NCBI RefSeq assembly: GCF_014635585.1
Contig: NZ_BMDC01000005.1
Location: forward strand, 25,097 to 89,096
Length of the DNA: 64,000 bases
Source: Rothia aerolata
Lineage (GTDB): Bacteria > Actinomycetota > Actinomycetes > Actinomycetales > Micrococcaceae
Direction: 5' to 3'
The translations under genes and the position numbers were made by a program. Of the stretch, positions 7,863 through 16,944 are shown piece by piece. The number at the start of each line of letters is the position of its first letter. The stretch's first letter is position 1. The notes beneath the pieces were generated by a model. The model was given only the letters and a program-made list of their open reading frames with translations, was not told where the DNA came from and searched no databases.

Positions 7863-8687
7863 ATGGTGACCCCTAGCCAGGAGCCCCAGAATCCAGTGGA
7901 ACCACAGGAAGAGAACCATAGTGGTGCTGTGACTCTTGCGGTGTCTACCGTGATTCTTGCACTGCGTAAGAAAGAGGGCGAGTCGCGCCATTCTTTGTGG
8001 TTGCCGCTGGTGCGTCGTTTGCGGGAGCCCTATAAGGGTCAGTGGGCTCTGCCGGGTGGCCCGCTGGCTGCTGATTTGTCTTTGGAGCAGGCTGCCGGTT
8101 CTACGCTGAAGCGGGCAACCGGTCTGGTTCCCGGTTATCTGGAGCAGCTGTATGCGTTTGGTGAGGTGATGCGCACCCCTGACCACAAGATTCATCGTGA
8201 TGGTTCTGGTCCGCTACCTGTTCCTACCGAGGGTGGGGAGAATGACCGCACGGTATCGGTGGTCTACTGGGCTTCGATTCCGGCAACCGAGGTGAGCCGC
8301 ACCCGCGTGCACGAGAACATCCGTTGGTTCCCGGTAGACGAGCTGCCCGTTCTGGCTTTTGACCACAATGAGATTGTTGAGTACGCAAAGTACCGCCTGC
8401 AGCGCAAGGTGGAGCATTCCCGTATTGCCCACTCTTTCCTGGGTGAGCAGTTCACTCTGGCGCAACTGCGGGAGGTCTACGAGGCTATTTTGGGTCGCGA
8501 GCTTGATCCGGCGAATTTCCGCCGCCAGATTGCCGCGTCTAAGTCGATTATTGATACCGGCAAGCGCGTAGAGGGTACCCGCCACCGCCCGCCGCGCCTC
8601 TACCGCTACGACCATTCTTTGGCCTTTGCTGACCAGGGCCCGCTGGGCATGTACCGCGCCGCCCAGCACGAGGCTGCCCAGCACTAG
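7863..8687 (+). CDS. NrtR-like regulator: NUDIX domain without catalytic box plus winged helix
   Basis: A 274-residue protein. The N-terminal part is NUDIX-like (GQWALPGGPLAADLSLEQAA), but the catalytic REXXEE signature is replaced by STLKRATG, so hydrolysis is unlikely. The C-terminal part (FTLAQLREVYEAILGRELDP, then FRRQI and a basic tail) matches the winged helix of NrtR. NrtR proteins are NUDIX-derived repressors of NAD metabolism genes that sense ADP-ribose. I chose ATG 7863 because CAGGAG lies 9 nt upstream. The longer TTG start at 7845 has no such site. No NAD gene is adjacent, and the next gene, a lipoprotein 3 nt downstream, is probably co-transcribed. Confidence 0.78.
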   Translation: MVTPSQEPQNPVEPQEENHSGAVTLAVSTVILALRKKEGESRHSLWLPLVRRLREPYKGQWALPGGPLAADLSLEQAAGSTLKRATGLVPGYLEQLYAFGEVMRTPDHKIHRDGSGPLPVPTEGGENDRTVSVVYWASIPATEVSRTRVHENIRWFPVDELPVLAFDHNEIVEYAKYRLQRKVEHSRIAHSFLGEQFTLAQLREVYEAILGRELDPANFRRQIAASKSIIDTGKRVEGTRHRPPRLYRYDHSLAFADQGPLGMYRAAQHEAAQH

Positions 8688-8690
8688 ATT

Positions 8691-9515
8691 ATGGCAGGCG
8701 TGAGAGTTTATCGTTCGCTGGCCCTGGGGGCACTGGGTCTTCTGGCGCTGGCGGGGTGCGGCGCGTCGTCCACCGAGCAGGCCGCCCCGGCGCCGTCCAA
8801 GACCGAATATCAGGACGGCCAGGCGGCAAAGGTGGTTTCGGTTCAGTCAGCGAACTCGCTGACGGTGGACGTGGACGGCGCCACCGAGCAGGTACGTATG
8901 GTCAATGTTGCTGCGCCCACGGAGAATAATAATGAGATGTCGGGTGCCTGTCTGGTGCAGGAATCTGCCGACTACCTCAAGAAAAAGCTACCCGAGGGCA
9001 CCGAAATTACCCTGCAATTTGACGATGCCCAGATTGGTAGCACCGGCGCCCTGGACGCGGCGGTGTATCTTGGCGACGAGCTGATTAACGCCGATGTGGT
9101 GGGGGCGGGCATGGCCACCACCACCTATGCCACCGCCAAGGACGAGTTCTACTCGGAAATTTCTCAGGCCCAGCAGAGCGCCGCCGAGAAGAAAGTGGGC
9201 CTCTACGACCCGTCGATTGACTGCACCATTCCCTATCAGATTGCCCAAGCGCAGCAAAAGGTCAAATCTGCCGGGGAGCTCGGTGAAGAGGCTGACCGGG
9301 AGCGGGTTTATAAGGAGGCGTCGACGCTCTACAACCAGCTCTCTGAGGCAACCCAAGCACCGGCCCAGTGGGTTGGTTCTATTGTGACCCTCGATTCTGT
9401 GAGCACCCAGCTGGATGATCTCAGGGGGGCTCTGGACAAGAACTACTACGACGAGAACGGCATGAGCGAGGCCGACTACGCTTCGGCGACGGCGACGACG
9501 GGCCGGCCTGGGTAG
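8691..9515 (+). CDS. Lipoprotein with degenerate thermonuclease (SNase-like) domain
   Basis: A 274-residue secreted lipoprotein. A signal peptide ends in the lipobox LALAGC (Cys at about 23). Residues 45-175 follow the staphylococcal-nuclease fold pattern (VVSVQSANSLTVDVDG, then VRMVNVAAPTEN, then an ALDAAVYLGDELINADVVGAG-like block). Relative to active nucleases, the Ca-binding Asp residues (DGDT and the Asp of VDTPE) and the catalytic Glu after the Pro are not conserved here. I infer a binding or structural role. A helical C-terminal region of about 90 residues follows. It is probably in one operon with the NrtR-like gene. Confidence 0.72.
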   Translation: MAGVRVYRSLALGALGLLALAGCGASSTEQAAPAPSKTEYQDGQAAKVVSVQSANSLTVDVDGATEQVRMVNVAAPTENNNEMSGACLVQESADYLKKKLPEGTEITLQFDDAQIGSTGALDAAVYLGDELINADVVGAGMATTTYATAKDEFYSEISQAQQSAAEKKVGLYDPSIDCTIPYQIAQAQQKVKSAGELGEEADRERVYKEASTLYNQLSEATQAPAQWVGSIVTLDSVSTQLDDLRGALDKNYYDENGMSEADYASATATTGRPG

Positions 9516-9536
9516 GGGCTGCGGGTAGGGAAAGCA

Positions 9537-9664
9537 CAAGGGGTATCGCTCCGGTTAACCTCCCTTAAACGTACGCTTCGCGATTCCGCTCACTCTTATG
9601 TGCTCGCGCGCTCGCACTTGTTTCGCTACATCCCGATGCCAGTTGACCGGAGCGATACCCCTTG
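9537..9664. repeat. Loop-conserved long hairpin element, copy B
   Basis: A 23-bp stem (9537-9559 / 9642-9664, one G-T) encloses an 82-nt loop. On the minus strand the loop starts AACTGGCATCGGG and ends CGTTTAAGGGAGGTT, matching the loop of copy C at 55080-55106. It lies between convergent genes and may also end transcription there. Confidence 0.78.
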
Positions 9665-9672
9665 GAGATCTC

Positions 9673-10791
9673 CTACAGCCTATCCAGGTAGTCGCTGATG
9701 AGTCGCAGGCCCTCCCGCAAGGTCTCTTCGTCACAGGTGTAGCCCAGGCGGTAGTGGCCCTCCACGCCGAAAGCGGAGCCTGGCGTCAAAAGCACCCCGT
9801 GGGTTTCGAGAATACCCACAGCGAAGGTGCGGGAGTCCACGGGAGCTTCCAGGCGTAGAAGAGCCGCCGAGCCGGCGTCCGGGGCAATCCAGGAGGCGCG
9901 GGACTCCCCCTCCAACCACTGCTCCACGATCGCACGGTTGCGGTTGATGATGGAGCGGGAACGGTTGAGCAGAGCCTCTTTGTTTTCAAGGGCCAGAGCC
10001 GCCAGCAGGTCGTCGAGGGCCCCCACCGAGATAATCGAGTAGTCGCGCTGGTCGCCAAAAGCGGCCTGCAGGCCCTCGGGCACCACGGCCCAGCCCACGC
10101 GTAGACCGGGTAGGGAGTATGCCTTGGAAACTCCGCCGGTGGCTATGCCCCTCTCGTAGAGATCGGCGATAGACTCTGCCGGCTCCACGCCCTCTGCTTC
10201 AACCCCGCGGTAGACTTCATCACAGAGAATGAAAGCGTCTACCGACCGGGCAACCTCCACGATTTCCGCCAGCATCTCGGTGGGAATCAGCGTGCCGGTG
10301 GGGTTGTTGGGGTTGGTGAGGCAGATGAGCTTGGTAGAGGGCTTGACGGCGCTGCGCAGCTGCTGCAAATCGGGCAGGTAGCGGTTCTCCGGCAGCAGGG
10401 GTAGCACGGTGGTCTCAGCCCCAATAGACTCGGCAATGGCCGCGTGCTGATCGTAGGAGGGGCTGAAAGAAATCACGTGGTCTTCAGTGCCGGTGAGCAC
10501 CAGGTGGGCCAGGTGGTTGGCACCAATGGTTCCGTGGGCCAGCACCACCCGCTCGGGGCTAACCGTGCGGTAGGTGGAGGCAATCGCCGTCCTTACCCTC
10601 TCAGAGCCGGGAATCGCCCCGTAGCTGAGGCGGGTGTCGAGGAGTTCGTCGACGGCGCTCTCCCCCGCCCCCACGAGCTCCAGCAGTTCGCGGGTAGACA
10701 GGGCCGAGATGGAGGTTTCAGCGAGGTTGAGACGGGCGCGGTCTTCAAACTCGTTGAGCCACAGCTCCACGCCAAAGGGGGCGATTTTCAT
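9673..10791 (-). CDS. Class I/II pyridoxal-phosphate aminotransferase
   Basis: A 372-residue fold-type I PLP enzyme. Recognisable elements are the cofactor-binding LAHGTIGANH region, the TNPNNPTGTL motif, the FILCDEVYRG block with the pyridine-N Asp, and the internal aldimine Lys in GGVSKAYSLPGLRVGW. The amino acid substrate is not evident. The gene starts 8 nt after the stop of the amino acid permease gene and should be co-transcribed with it, which suggests uptake followed by transamination of the same or a related amino acid. The stop lies against hairpin element B. Confidence 0.85.
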   Translation of the reverse strand: MKIAPFGVELWLNEFEDRARLNLAETSISALSTRELLELVGAGESAVDELLDTRLSYGAIPGSERVRTAIASTYRTVSPERVVLAHGTIGANHLAHLVLTGTEDHVISFSPSYDQHAAIAESIGAETTVLPLLPENRYLPDLQQLRSAVKPSTKLICLTNPNNPTGTLIPTEMLAEIVEVARSVDAFILCDEVYRGVEAEGVEPAESIADLYERGIATGGVSKAYSLPGLRVGWAVVPEGLQAAFGDQRDYSIISVGALDDLLAALALENKEALLNRSRSIINRNRAIVEQWLEGESRASWIAPDAGSAALLRLEAPVDSRTFAVGILETHGVLLTPGSAFGVEGHYRLGYTCDEETLREGLRLISDYLDRL

Positions 10792-10799
10792 GGGTTCTC

Positions 10800-12233
10800 C
10801 TAAGCCTGAACTTCGCCGGCTTCGATCGCGTGGCCGAGCTTGGAGTGCTTATAGCCGTAGGCGAAGTAGTAGAGGTAGGCAACAACAATCCACAGCGCGC
10901 AGACAAGCAGGGTAATTGCCTGTAGCTGGCTAATAACCACCAGGCAGCCCAGCGCCGAGAGAATGGGCACCACGGGGTAGAAAGGCACCTTGAAAGTGCG
11001 GGGCAGATCAGGGTGGGTTCGGCGCAGAACCATCACACCGATGGAGACCACGAAGAAGGCCAGCAGGGTGCCCACCGAGGTCATCTCTGCCAGGAAGTTA
11101 ATGGGAATAACGCCCGCCAGAATAGCCACAGCAACCGAGACAATCCAGGTGTTGGCCACCGGGGTCTTGGACTTGCTATCGACCTTGGCAAAGACGGGAG
11201 GAATAATGCCGTCGTGGGACATGGAGTAGAGAATGCGGGTCTGGCCGTAGAGCACCACCAGCACCACCGAGATGATGGAGATAATGGCGCCCGCCGCCAG
11301 GGCGGTAGAGAAGATGGTTGAGCCGGTGACAGCGGTGAGGATAGCCGCCAGTCCTGCCTCCTGGCCGTCAAACTGATCAACGGGCTGCGCGGCGATGGCC
11401 ACGGTGGCTACGGCAACGTAGAAGGTAGTCACGATAACCAGCGAAAGAATGATTGCCAGGGGCATGTTGCGGCCGGGGTTCTTGGCTTCTGCGCCGGCGG
11501 TGGTCACGGCGTCCAGACCCACGAAGGTAAAGAAGACCACGCCCGCTGCGCCGAGAATTCCGCTGGCACCGGCGTTCCAGAAACCGGCAAAGTGATCGGT
11601 GTTCCAGCCCTGAATACCGATAGCCACAAAGAGGGCCAGCACAATCAGCTTGATAGCCACCATCACGGCGTTGGCGGTGGTGGACTCGCGAGCGCCGCGG
11701 GTCAGCAGAAAGCCGCAGGCGAGAATAAGGACGACGGCGGGCAGGTTGATGACACCGCCCTCCTCGGGGGCGTAGGAGAGGGCTTCGGGCAGGGTGAAAC
11801 CAAAGAGGTTGTTCAAGAGCTCATTGATGTACTGGGACCATCCCACCGCAACCGCTGCCACGGAAACGCCGTATTCGAGCACCATGCAGGCGCCGATGAG
11901 CACGGCCACGCCCTCACCCAGGGTGGCGTAGGCGTAGGAGTAGGAAGAACCAGCTACCGGTACCGCGCCCGCCATTTCGGCGTAGCAGAGGGCGGTGAGG
12001 CCAGCGACCACGCCCGCGATGATGAAGGAGACGATAGCTGCCGGGCCCGCCATGGGAACGGTATCGGAGAGAATGAAGAAGATACCGGTACCGATGGTGG
12101 CACCCACGCCGAGGGAGACCAGCTGGGGCAGACCGATGTTGCGCACCAGACCGGGGCGGTCATGCGGGTTACCGTGACCGATATGTTCGTGAATGGGCTT
12201 GCGGCTTTTAAGCCGCTGTAGGACAGTTGCCAC
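10800..12233 (-). CDS. APC-superfamily amino acid permease (cationic amino acid transporter type)
   Basis: A 477-residue permease with about 12-13 membrane segments, starting with VGATIGTGIFFI in the first helix, the usual substrate-backbone binding region of APC transporters. It has the AEMAGAVPVAGSSYSYAYA block of YfnA/CAT-type carriers. The open frame extends about 75 codons further upstream, but that part has no family likeness. A GTG at 12233 has AAGGAG 7 nt upstream and starts directly before the cytoplasmic N-terminus, so I chose it. It is followed after 8 nt by an aminotransferase gene. Confidence 0.87.
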   Translation of the reverse strand: MATVLQRLKSRKPIHEHIGHGNPHDRPGLVRNIGLPQLVSLGVGATIGTGIFFILSDTVPMAGPAAIVSFIIAGVVAGLTALCYAEMAGAVPVAGSSYSYAYATLGEGVAVLIGACMVLEYGVSVAAVAVGWSQYINELLNNLFGFTLPEALSYAPEEGGVINLPAVVLILACGFLLTRGARESTTANAVMVAIKLIVLALFVAIGIQGWNTDHFAGFWNAGASGILGAAGVVFFTFVGLDAVTTAGAEAKNPGRNMPLAIILSLVIVTTFYVAVATVAIAAQPVDQFDGQEAGLAAILTAVTGSTIFSTALAAGAIISIISVVLVVLYGQTRILYSMSHDGIIPPVFAKVDSKSKTPVANTWIVSVAVAILAGVIPINFLAEMTSVGTLLAFFVVSIGVMVLRRTHPDLPRTFKVPFYPVVPILSALGCLVVISQLQAITLLVCALWIVVAYLYYFAYGYKHSKLGHAIEAGEVQA

Positions 12234-12476
12234 GCCGGGTCTCCTTGGGGCTCCACGTTTTGAAAGAATACTTATACATTCTAGTGTATGCATATTTGAG
12301 TTGGTGGAGGCAGGGCAGGTGGCATGAATCGCATATTCGGCCCCTAGTTGGAGTAGAGACCGAGAACGGCACTTCCCGCTTAGTAGGGGTGGCCAGACCC
12401 AGTCCCGCATACAACCCTTATCAAGGGTTGCCAAAGGATTGCTCATAAAGATACCCAAAGAAGCAAAAATGCCAAA

Positions 12477-12662
12477 TTATTTACCTTTTTTGCGGGAAAG
12501 CCCAAACACACCTATCGCAACAATCCCGAAACTCAACCCAGTATAGATTGGATTAAACCATAGAATTTCTGGATTATTCTCAAAAAATGGTGTTCTTACA
12601 AAGAAGGCAACAATGCCAATCAATATCATAAGAACAAAAGCAGAATTTTTAATAAGTTTCAT
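12477..12662 (-). CDS. Small membrane protein, two hydrophobic segments
   Basis: 61 residues with a basic N-terminus (MKLIKNS), two hydrophobic stretches (FVLMILIGIVAFFV and LSFGIVAIGVFGL) and a basic C-terminus (SRKKGK). I do not recognise a family. The base composition is clearly AT-richer than in the flanking core genes, in keeping with the accessory patch that extends to about 14.4 kb. The ribosome site is weak (AGGAA, about 12 nt from the ATG). It may be a real small gene of the acquired patch. Confidence 0.4.
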   Translation of the reverse strand: MKLIKNSAFVLMILIGIVAFFVRTPFFENNPEILWFNPIYTGLSFGIVAIGVFGLSRKKGK

Positions 12663-12921
12663 TTTAGTTAAATTGGTTCCTAAATAACGTAAAGTTAGAT
12701 TTTAACTCCTCAGGGGGAGCCTACAGCAACAGCCATGGTTGGAGGAAGAGGGCACCAACCCACAAAGCTCCTCTACGGCCAGACATAGCTGGTCGCGGAA
12801 GTACCTTGCTGGTCGCAAAACCCAGCTCGAGAGTATAGTAATTCCTACCATATCAAGTTGCCCTACTCGCGACACTTCTGAGAGAAGAACCACTCACTAG
12901 AACCATTCAAAGGAATCAAAG

Positions 12922-13320
12922 ATGATTCCCCTCTCTCAATGCCCGCAGTGTAGTACAAACCTATTAAACGAAATGACCGCTTACGAATTAAAAGTGGAGG
13001 GTATGAGTTTCGCCTACCCTCGCCGTCCCCATCTCATCAAAGATTTAAATACAACTTTTCGCCCGGGAGCTACTGTTCTCTTGGGTCCCAACGGTGCCGG
13101 AAAAACTACACTCTTATCTCTACTGGCAACCATCCACAACCCCAATCAGGGGTCTATTAGGTTAGTCGATTCGGAAAATGAACACTCCGCCATATCCAGC
13201 AAGGAAATAGCTAAGTATAGGCAACACATCGCATGGCTACCGCAACGGTTTGAACCGGTCTCTGGCCTAACGGTTAAGGAGCATGTGGCCTATTCAGGTT
13301 GGCTTAAAGGCATAAGGAGG
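12922..13320 (+). pseudogene. Truncated ABC transporter ATP-binding protein
   Basis: The frame encodes the front half of an ABC ATPase: LKVEGMSFAYPRRPHLIKDL, Walker A LGPNGAGKTTLLSLLAT, the Q-loop region IAWLPQRF, then VKEHVAYSGWLKGI. After about 13310 the family likeness stops, and the in-frame signature, Walker B and H-loop are missing. The frame ends at 13386 with unrelated residues. A short third-frame string VSGGQKQQL at 13320-13346 may be the displaced signature. Together with the damaged permease downstream this is a decayed exporter operon, probably of the bacteriocin or antibiotic type. ATG 12922 has AAGGA 8 nt upstream. ATG 12973 is an alternative start. Confidence 0.75.
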
Positions 13321-13349
13321 TATCTGGGGGTCAGAAGCAGCAGCTCTGT

Positions 13350-14068
13350 TACTTTTTATCTCTGCCCCGCTAGCTTCCCTGTGTAGCGCATTAGAAGCAA
13401 GCTCGGAGAGAAGAAGGTTTGGAGTTATTAACCTAGCTACTCGTTCTGTTTTTAGGTGAGTACTCTTGCGAACATGGCCCAGTATTCTAGGAGCATGGGT
13501 AGTTCACACCTATGCGGTTCTCTTTCTTCTGGTAAAAGCTGGTCATAGCTACGGAAGTTATCTTCCAATAACATTAGCTGGATACTATGCAGCAATCGCT
13601 CTACATTCCCTGTGCGGGTATGCTCTTGGATATTACCTGCCCAAAATCTTAGCGATTTGTTGCGCGCTTGCCGGATCGTACGGTTGGGTAGCTTTCGCCT
13701 GGACGATTGAGCCTGTGCAGGTTAGGTATATGGCAGGCCCTGCCCTTGCACTTTGCTGTTCCCTTAGCGGGCAACTAGATGTAGCGCCCCAGTGGACTTT
13801 ACTCTTATTTTCCTTTTTCGTGACTATAGCTGCTTACTTTGGACTAGCAGGGCTACTGGCAGAGAGAGGCAACAAATTCCGACTAGCCTACCGGGGTGGT
13901 AGAGCAATCCTCTGGGTTGCCTTTTGTTGTTTATTCGCCCGGAACTCTTCGGGAGAGATTTATTGGTGGGCCTGGTGTATAGATCGCTACTACAGCAATC
14001 ACTATGCCTGGTTATTCAGCCTTCTATGCATAGTTTTATTATTTTTCAGATACTTATACCGCCGCTAA
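13350..14068 (+). pseudogene. ABC transporter permease remnant with in-frame TGA
   Basis: Frame 2 can be read from about 13350 (FISAPLASLCSALEASSERR, then FGVINLATRSVFR) to a TGA at 13457-13459. It continues in the same frame (VLLRTWPSILGAWVVHTYAV) to 14068, with about six hydrophobic segments. The sequence across the stop reads as one protein: the ALEAxxERRRFG...LATRS loop followed by a membrane helix is typical of ABC-2-like permeases of actinobacterial exporters. Reinitiation at TTG 13466 would give a 200-residue fragment. The N-terminal half is absent because of the deletion that fused this gene to the ATPase remnant. It is AT-rich compared with flanking genes. Confidence 0.65.
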
Positions 14069-14201
14069 AGCTGGTCTTGAGCAAGCCTCACAAGCTAACC
14101 TCAACCCTCCGCCACCCAAAATACAATATCTGCGGTATAGTATTCGGGTTTTAAGCTGAATCAGGCTTTTGGTACACGTAGATTCCCGCTGGGTTCCTCA
14201 A

Positions 14202-14369
14202 GGTACAAGCCTGGTCCCTAAGTACAAGACAATACTTGTACCTGGGGACTTTGCTTGTACCCTAGGGGCGCGGTAAGAAGAAACTTGTACCTTATCGTCA
14301 CCGAGCTTTCCCGAGAAGCCATTTATATACCGAAAATCGGAGAAAAACGGTCTAAAAATGGCCTTTCGG
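14202..14369. repeat. Composite palindromic repeat, copy 2
   Basis: Second copy of the 6300-6468 unit in the same orientation. The GGTACAAG stem at 14202-14228 / 14235-14261 keeps the ACAATA loop but has several mismatches. The second stem, CCGAGAAGCCATTTATATA, is at 14311-14332 / 14348-14369. It fills most of the 425-bp gap between the permease remnant and sodA. Apart from the sodA terminator I see nothing else in the gap. Confidence 0.8.
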
Positions 14370-14427
14370 CGATTAAGGCAGACTACACAACTGCCTTGTT
14401 TCATCAAGTCGCCGCTTCATAACCAAA

Positions 14428-14460
14428 AAGCCGCCGCTCCCACACGGGGAACGGCGGCTT
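14428..14460 (-). terminator. Rho-independent terminator of sodA
   Basis: Read on the minus strand, AAGCCGCCGTTCCC pairs with GGGAGCGGCGGCTT (mirror arms 14447-14460 and 14428-14441) and is followed by a T-run. It lies 34 nt after the sodA stop. Confidence 0.85.
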
Positions 14461-14493
14461 CTCTCAAACCTCTGAGGGTCTTATACCGGGGGC

Positions 14494-15126
14494 TTATGCC
14501 TCGGGGATAATCAGGCCCTTGGTCTGGGAAACAGCGCGGTCAAAGCGCTCAGCAACATCTGCCCAGTTGACGATGTTCCAGAAAGCCTTAACGTAGTCGC
14601 CCTTGACGTTCTGGTAGTCCAGGTAGAAGGCGTGCTCCCACATATCCAGCTGCAGAACGGGAATCAGGCCAACGGAGATGTTGCCCTGCTGATCGTAGAG
14701 CTGCTCGATCACCAGGCGCTTACCCACGGTGTCCCAAGCCAGAATTGCCCAGCCGGAGCCCTGAATGGTGGTAGCAACGTTGGTGAAGTGGTCACGGAAA
14801 CCGTCGAAGGAACCGAAGAACTCGTCAATTGCTGCTGCCAGCTCACCGGTGGGCTTGTCGCCGCCCTCGGGAGACAGGTTCTTCCAGAAAACCGAGTGGT
14901 TGGTGTGGCCACCCAGGTTGAATGCAAGATCCTTAGACAGCTTGCCTACGTTAGCGAAATCGCCCTTGGCGCGTGCTTCTTCGAGCTTCTCCAGAGCGGT
15001 GTTAGCGCCTGCTACATAGGTTGCATGGTGCTTATCGTGGTGCAGCTCCATAATGCGAGCCGAGATGTGGGGCTCAAGTGCTGCGTAATCGTACGGGAGA
15101 TCGGGGAGAACATACTTCTCTGCCAT
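14494..15126 (-). CDS. sodA: Superoxide dismutase, Mn/Fe type
   Basis: A 210-residue cytoplasmic enzyme that converts superoxide to peroxide and oxygen. All four metal ligands can be placed: the first His of LHHDKHH (about 29), the His in [10 protein letters not shown] (about 84), and the Asp and His of DMWEHAFY near residue 170. Length and both SOD domains are complete. The specificity residues do not let me choose Mn over Fe with certainty. An AAAGGTGA ribosome site precedes the ATG. A strong terminator follows, so it is probably monocistronic. Confidence 0.95.
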   Translation of the reverse strand: MAEKYVLPDLPYDYAALEPHISARIMELHHDKHHATYVAGANTALEKLEEARAKGDFANVGKLSKDLAFNLGGHTNHSVFWKNLSPEGGDKPTGELAAAIDEFFGSFDGFRDHFTNVATTIQGSGWAILAWDTVGKRLVIEQLYDQQGNISVGLIPVLQLDMWEHAFYLDYQNVKGDYVKAFWNIVNWADVAERFDRAVSQTKGLIIPEA

Positions 15127-15329
15127 GAGGAGTCACCTTTCTATCTATATAAATAACTTCCAAAACCTCAGTATACGCACTATAAATAGTGTTGTCTGTA
15201 TCATGCTAAGAACTTTTACCGGCTGTTCAGCTAAGGGAAAACACCGGAATAAGCCCTCCCAAAATAGTTGACGCATGAAATACTTTGCAGACACCCCTAG
15301 AGTAGCCGATGAAGGTATAGATTGAGACC

Positions 15330-15806
15330 ATGACAGACTCCCAGCGCCAAGACCCCCTGCACTTTTATCTGGATAAGAGCGACCCCTCCGCCTGGAAGGC
15401 CGTGGGGGCCCTCTCGACTGCCGCCAAGGCATCAGCCCAGGCAGCAGGCCTCAGCGACCAGCTGATTGAGCTGGTCTTTCTTCGTGTCTCGCAGATTAAT
15501 GGTTGCTCCTACTGCCTCAACGTTCATTCCAAGCGGGCAACCCGGGCAGGAGTTAACGCCCAGCGCCAGGCCCTGCTGGCAGCCTGGGAAGAAACCGATG
15601 TCTATACCGATCAGGAGAAGGCGGCGCTCTATCTTGCGGAGACCGTGACCGAGCTACCCGCCAAAGACGAGCGCGATTTTGCCCAGCTCTTCACCCACGG
15701 CGCCCTTACCGACGAGCAGTACGGCGCTGTGCAGTGGCTCGCCATTGTTATGAACGTGACCAACCGTATTTCCATCATGTCCAACCACCCGGTCAAGCAC
15801 GACTAA
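15330..15806 (+). CDS. AhpD-like carboxymuconolactone decarboxylase family protein
   Basis: A 158-residue all-helical protein. The CxxC redox motif is in NGCSYCLNVH, with the downstream His of the AhpD active-site pattern. Family members reduce peroxiredoxins or act as alkylhydroperoxidase-like enzymes. It is followed after 15 nt by a pirin gene and then a GNAT gene, all in one direction, which suggests a small oxidative-stress operon next to sodA. Confidence 0.87.
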   Translation: MTDSQRQDPLHFYLDKSDPSAWKAVGALSTAAKASAQAAGLSDQLIELVFLRVSQINGCSYCLNVHSKRATRAGVNAQRQALLAAWEETDVYTDQEKAALYLAETVTELPAKDERDFAQLFTHGALTDEQYGAVQWLAIVMNVTNRISIMSNHPVKHD

Positions 15807-15821
15807 TCCTAGGAGCAGACT

Positions 15822-16919
15822 ATGAGCAACACCGACCCCCGCGATACCGAGCGGTCTAATCCCTCGTCTAACGGACTTTCCAACGGAGTAACCGTTCACT
15901 CCACCGAGAAGGGCCCGGTTGAAATTCTGGAACCGCGCGAGGTTCCCCTGGGCGGCCCCCGCGCCATGACCGTGCATCGGTCTCTTCCCCAGAAGGCACG
16001 CTCGCTCGTTGGCGCCTGGTGCTTTCTCGATGCTTACGGCCCCGACCGGGTTTCCGACAGTGGTGGCATGAAGGTTGCCCGCCACCCCCACACCGGCCTG
16101 GCCACCGTCTCCTGGCTGTTTGAGGGAAACATTGACCACATTGATTCTGCCGGTAACTGGGCTACCGTGCGCCCGGGCTGGGTGAACCTGATGAATGCCG
16201 GCAAAGGTATTACCCATTCGGAATATTCTTCTGACACCACCGAGGTGCTACACGGTCTTCAGCTCTGGTACGCCCTGCCCGATGAGCACCGCTTCGGTGA
16301 ACCCCGCCTGGATTCCTACCTGCCGCCGCTGATTGAGGGCGAGGGCTACACCGCCCGCGTCTTCCTCGGCTCCCTGCTCGGTTCTACCTCCCCGGTGGAG
16401 ACCCACATTCCGCTCACCGGCGCAGAGTTCCGCCTTGACGCCGGCGCCACCCTGGAAATTCCCGTGCCCGAGGACCACGAGCACGGCATTATTCAGGTGA
16501 CGGGTTCTATCTCCCTCGACGGGGTTGAGGTTCCCGAAAATGCCATTGGCGTTGCCCCCACCGGCCGCAGCGCACTCACCCTAACCGCCGGCAGCGAGCC
16601 GGTGACCGCCGTCCTCATCGGTGGCGAACCCCTGGGCGAGCAAATCGTGATGTGGTGGAACTTCGTGGGCCGCACCCACGAGGAAGTCGAGCTCTGGCGC
16701 AAGCGTTACATGCAGGAGATGGGCTTTGACCCCGCTGACGAAAACTCCCCCGCTCCCACCGGCGAGACCGTGGGCGAGGTTCTGCCGACCGAGCTGCTGG
16801 GTGAGTCTTATCAGGACGACGACACCGCCTACCCGCAGTTCGGCGAGTTTCCGCCCAACCAGCCCACGCCCATTCCCGCTCCCCAGCTTCCCAATGCCCG
16901 CCTGAGATTGCGCGGCTAA
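15822..16919 (+). CDS. Pirin family protein
   Basis: A 365-residue bicupin. The N-terminal cupin has the pirin metal ligands in RHPHTGLATVSWLFEG (two His) and GKGITHSEYS (His, Glu). The second cupin (residues 190-290) and the LIGGEPLGEQIVMWWNFVGR block are as in the family. Pirins bind Fe, and some have quercetinase activity or regulate metabolism. The C-terminus is longer than usual, Pro/Asn-rich and low in complexity (residues 300-365). It is the middle gene of the AhpD-pirin-GNAT operon. Confidence 0.9.
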   Translation: MSNTDPRDTERSNPSSNGLSNGVTVHSTEKGPVEILEPREVPLGGPRAMTVHRSLPQKARSLVGAWCFLDAYGPDRVSDSGGMKVARHPHTGLATVSWLFEGNIDHIDSAGNWATVRPGWVNLMNAGKGITHSEYSSDTTEVLHGLQLWYALPDEHRFGEPRLDSYLPPLIEGEGYTARVFLGSLLGSTSPVETHIPLTGAEFRLDAGATLEIPVPEDHEHGIIQVTGSISLDGVEVPENAIGVAPTGRSALTLTAGSEPVTAVLIGGEPLGEQIVMWWNFVGRTHEEVELWRKRYMQEMGFDPADENSPAPTGETVGEVLPTELLGESYQDDDTAYPQFGEFPPNQPTPIPAPQLPNARLRLRG

Positions 16920-16944
16920 AAGTATTCCCAGAAAGGAAAATACA

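Noticed and set aside
12234..12458. N-terminal extension of the amino acid permease
   Set aside because: No likeness to the family. A GTG with a strong ribosome site at 12233 fits the start of the protein.
12702..12893. 63-residue open frame on the minus strand
   Set aside because: No ribosome site, no family likeness and no membrane pattern. Probably chance in a decayed patch.
13320..13346. VSGGQKQQL in a third frame as proof of a complete ABC signature
   Set aside because: It is short and in neither the ATPase nor the permease frame, and a TAA lies just upstream. It may be a displaced remnant or chance.
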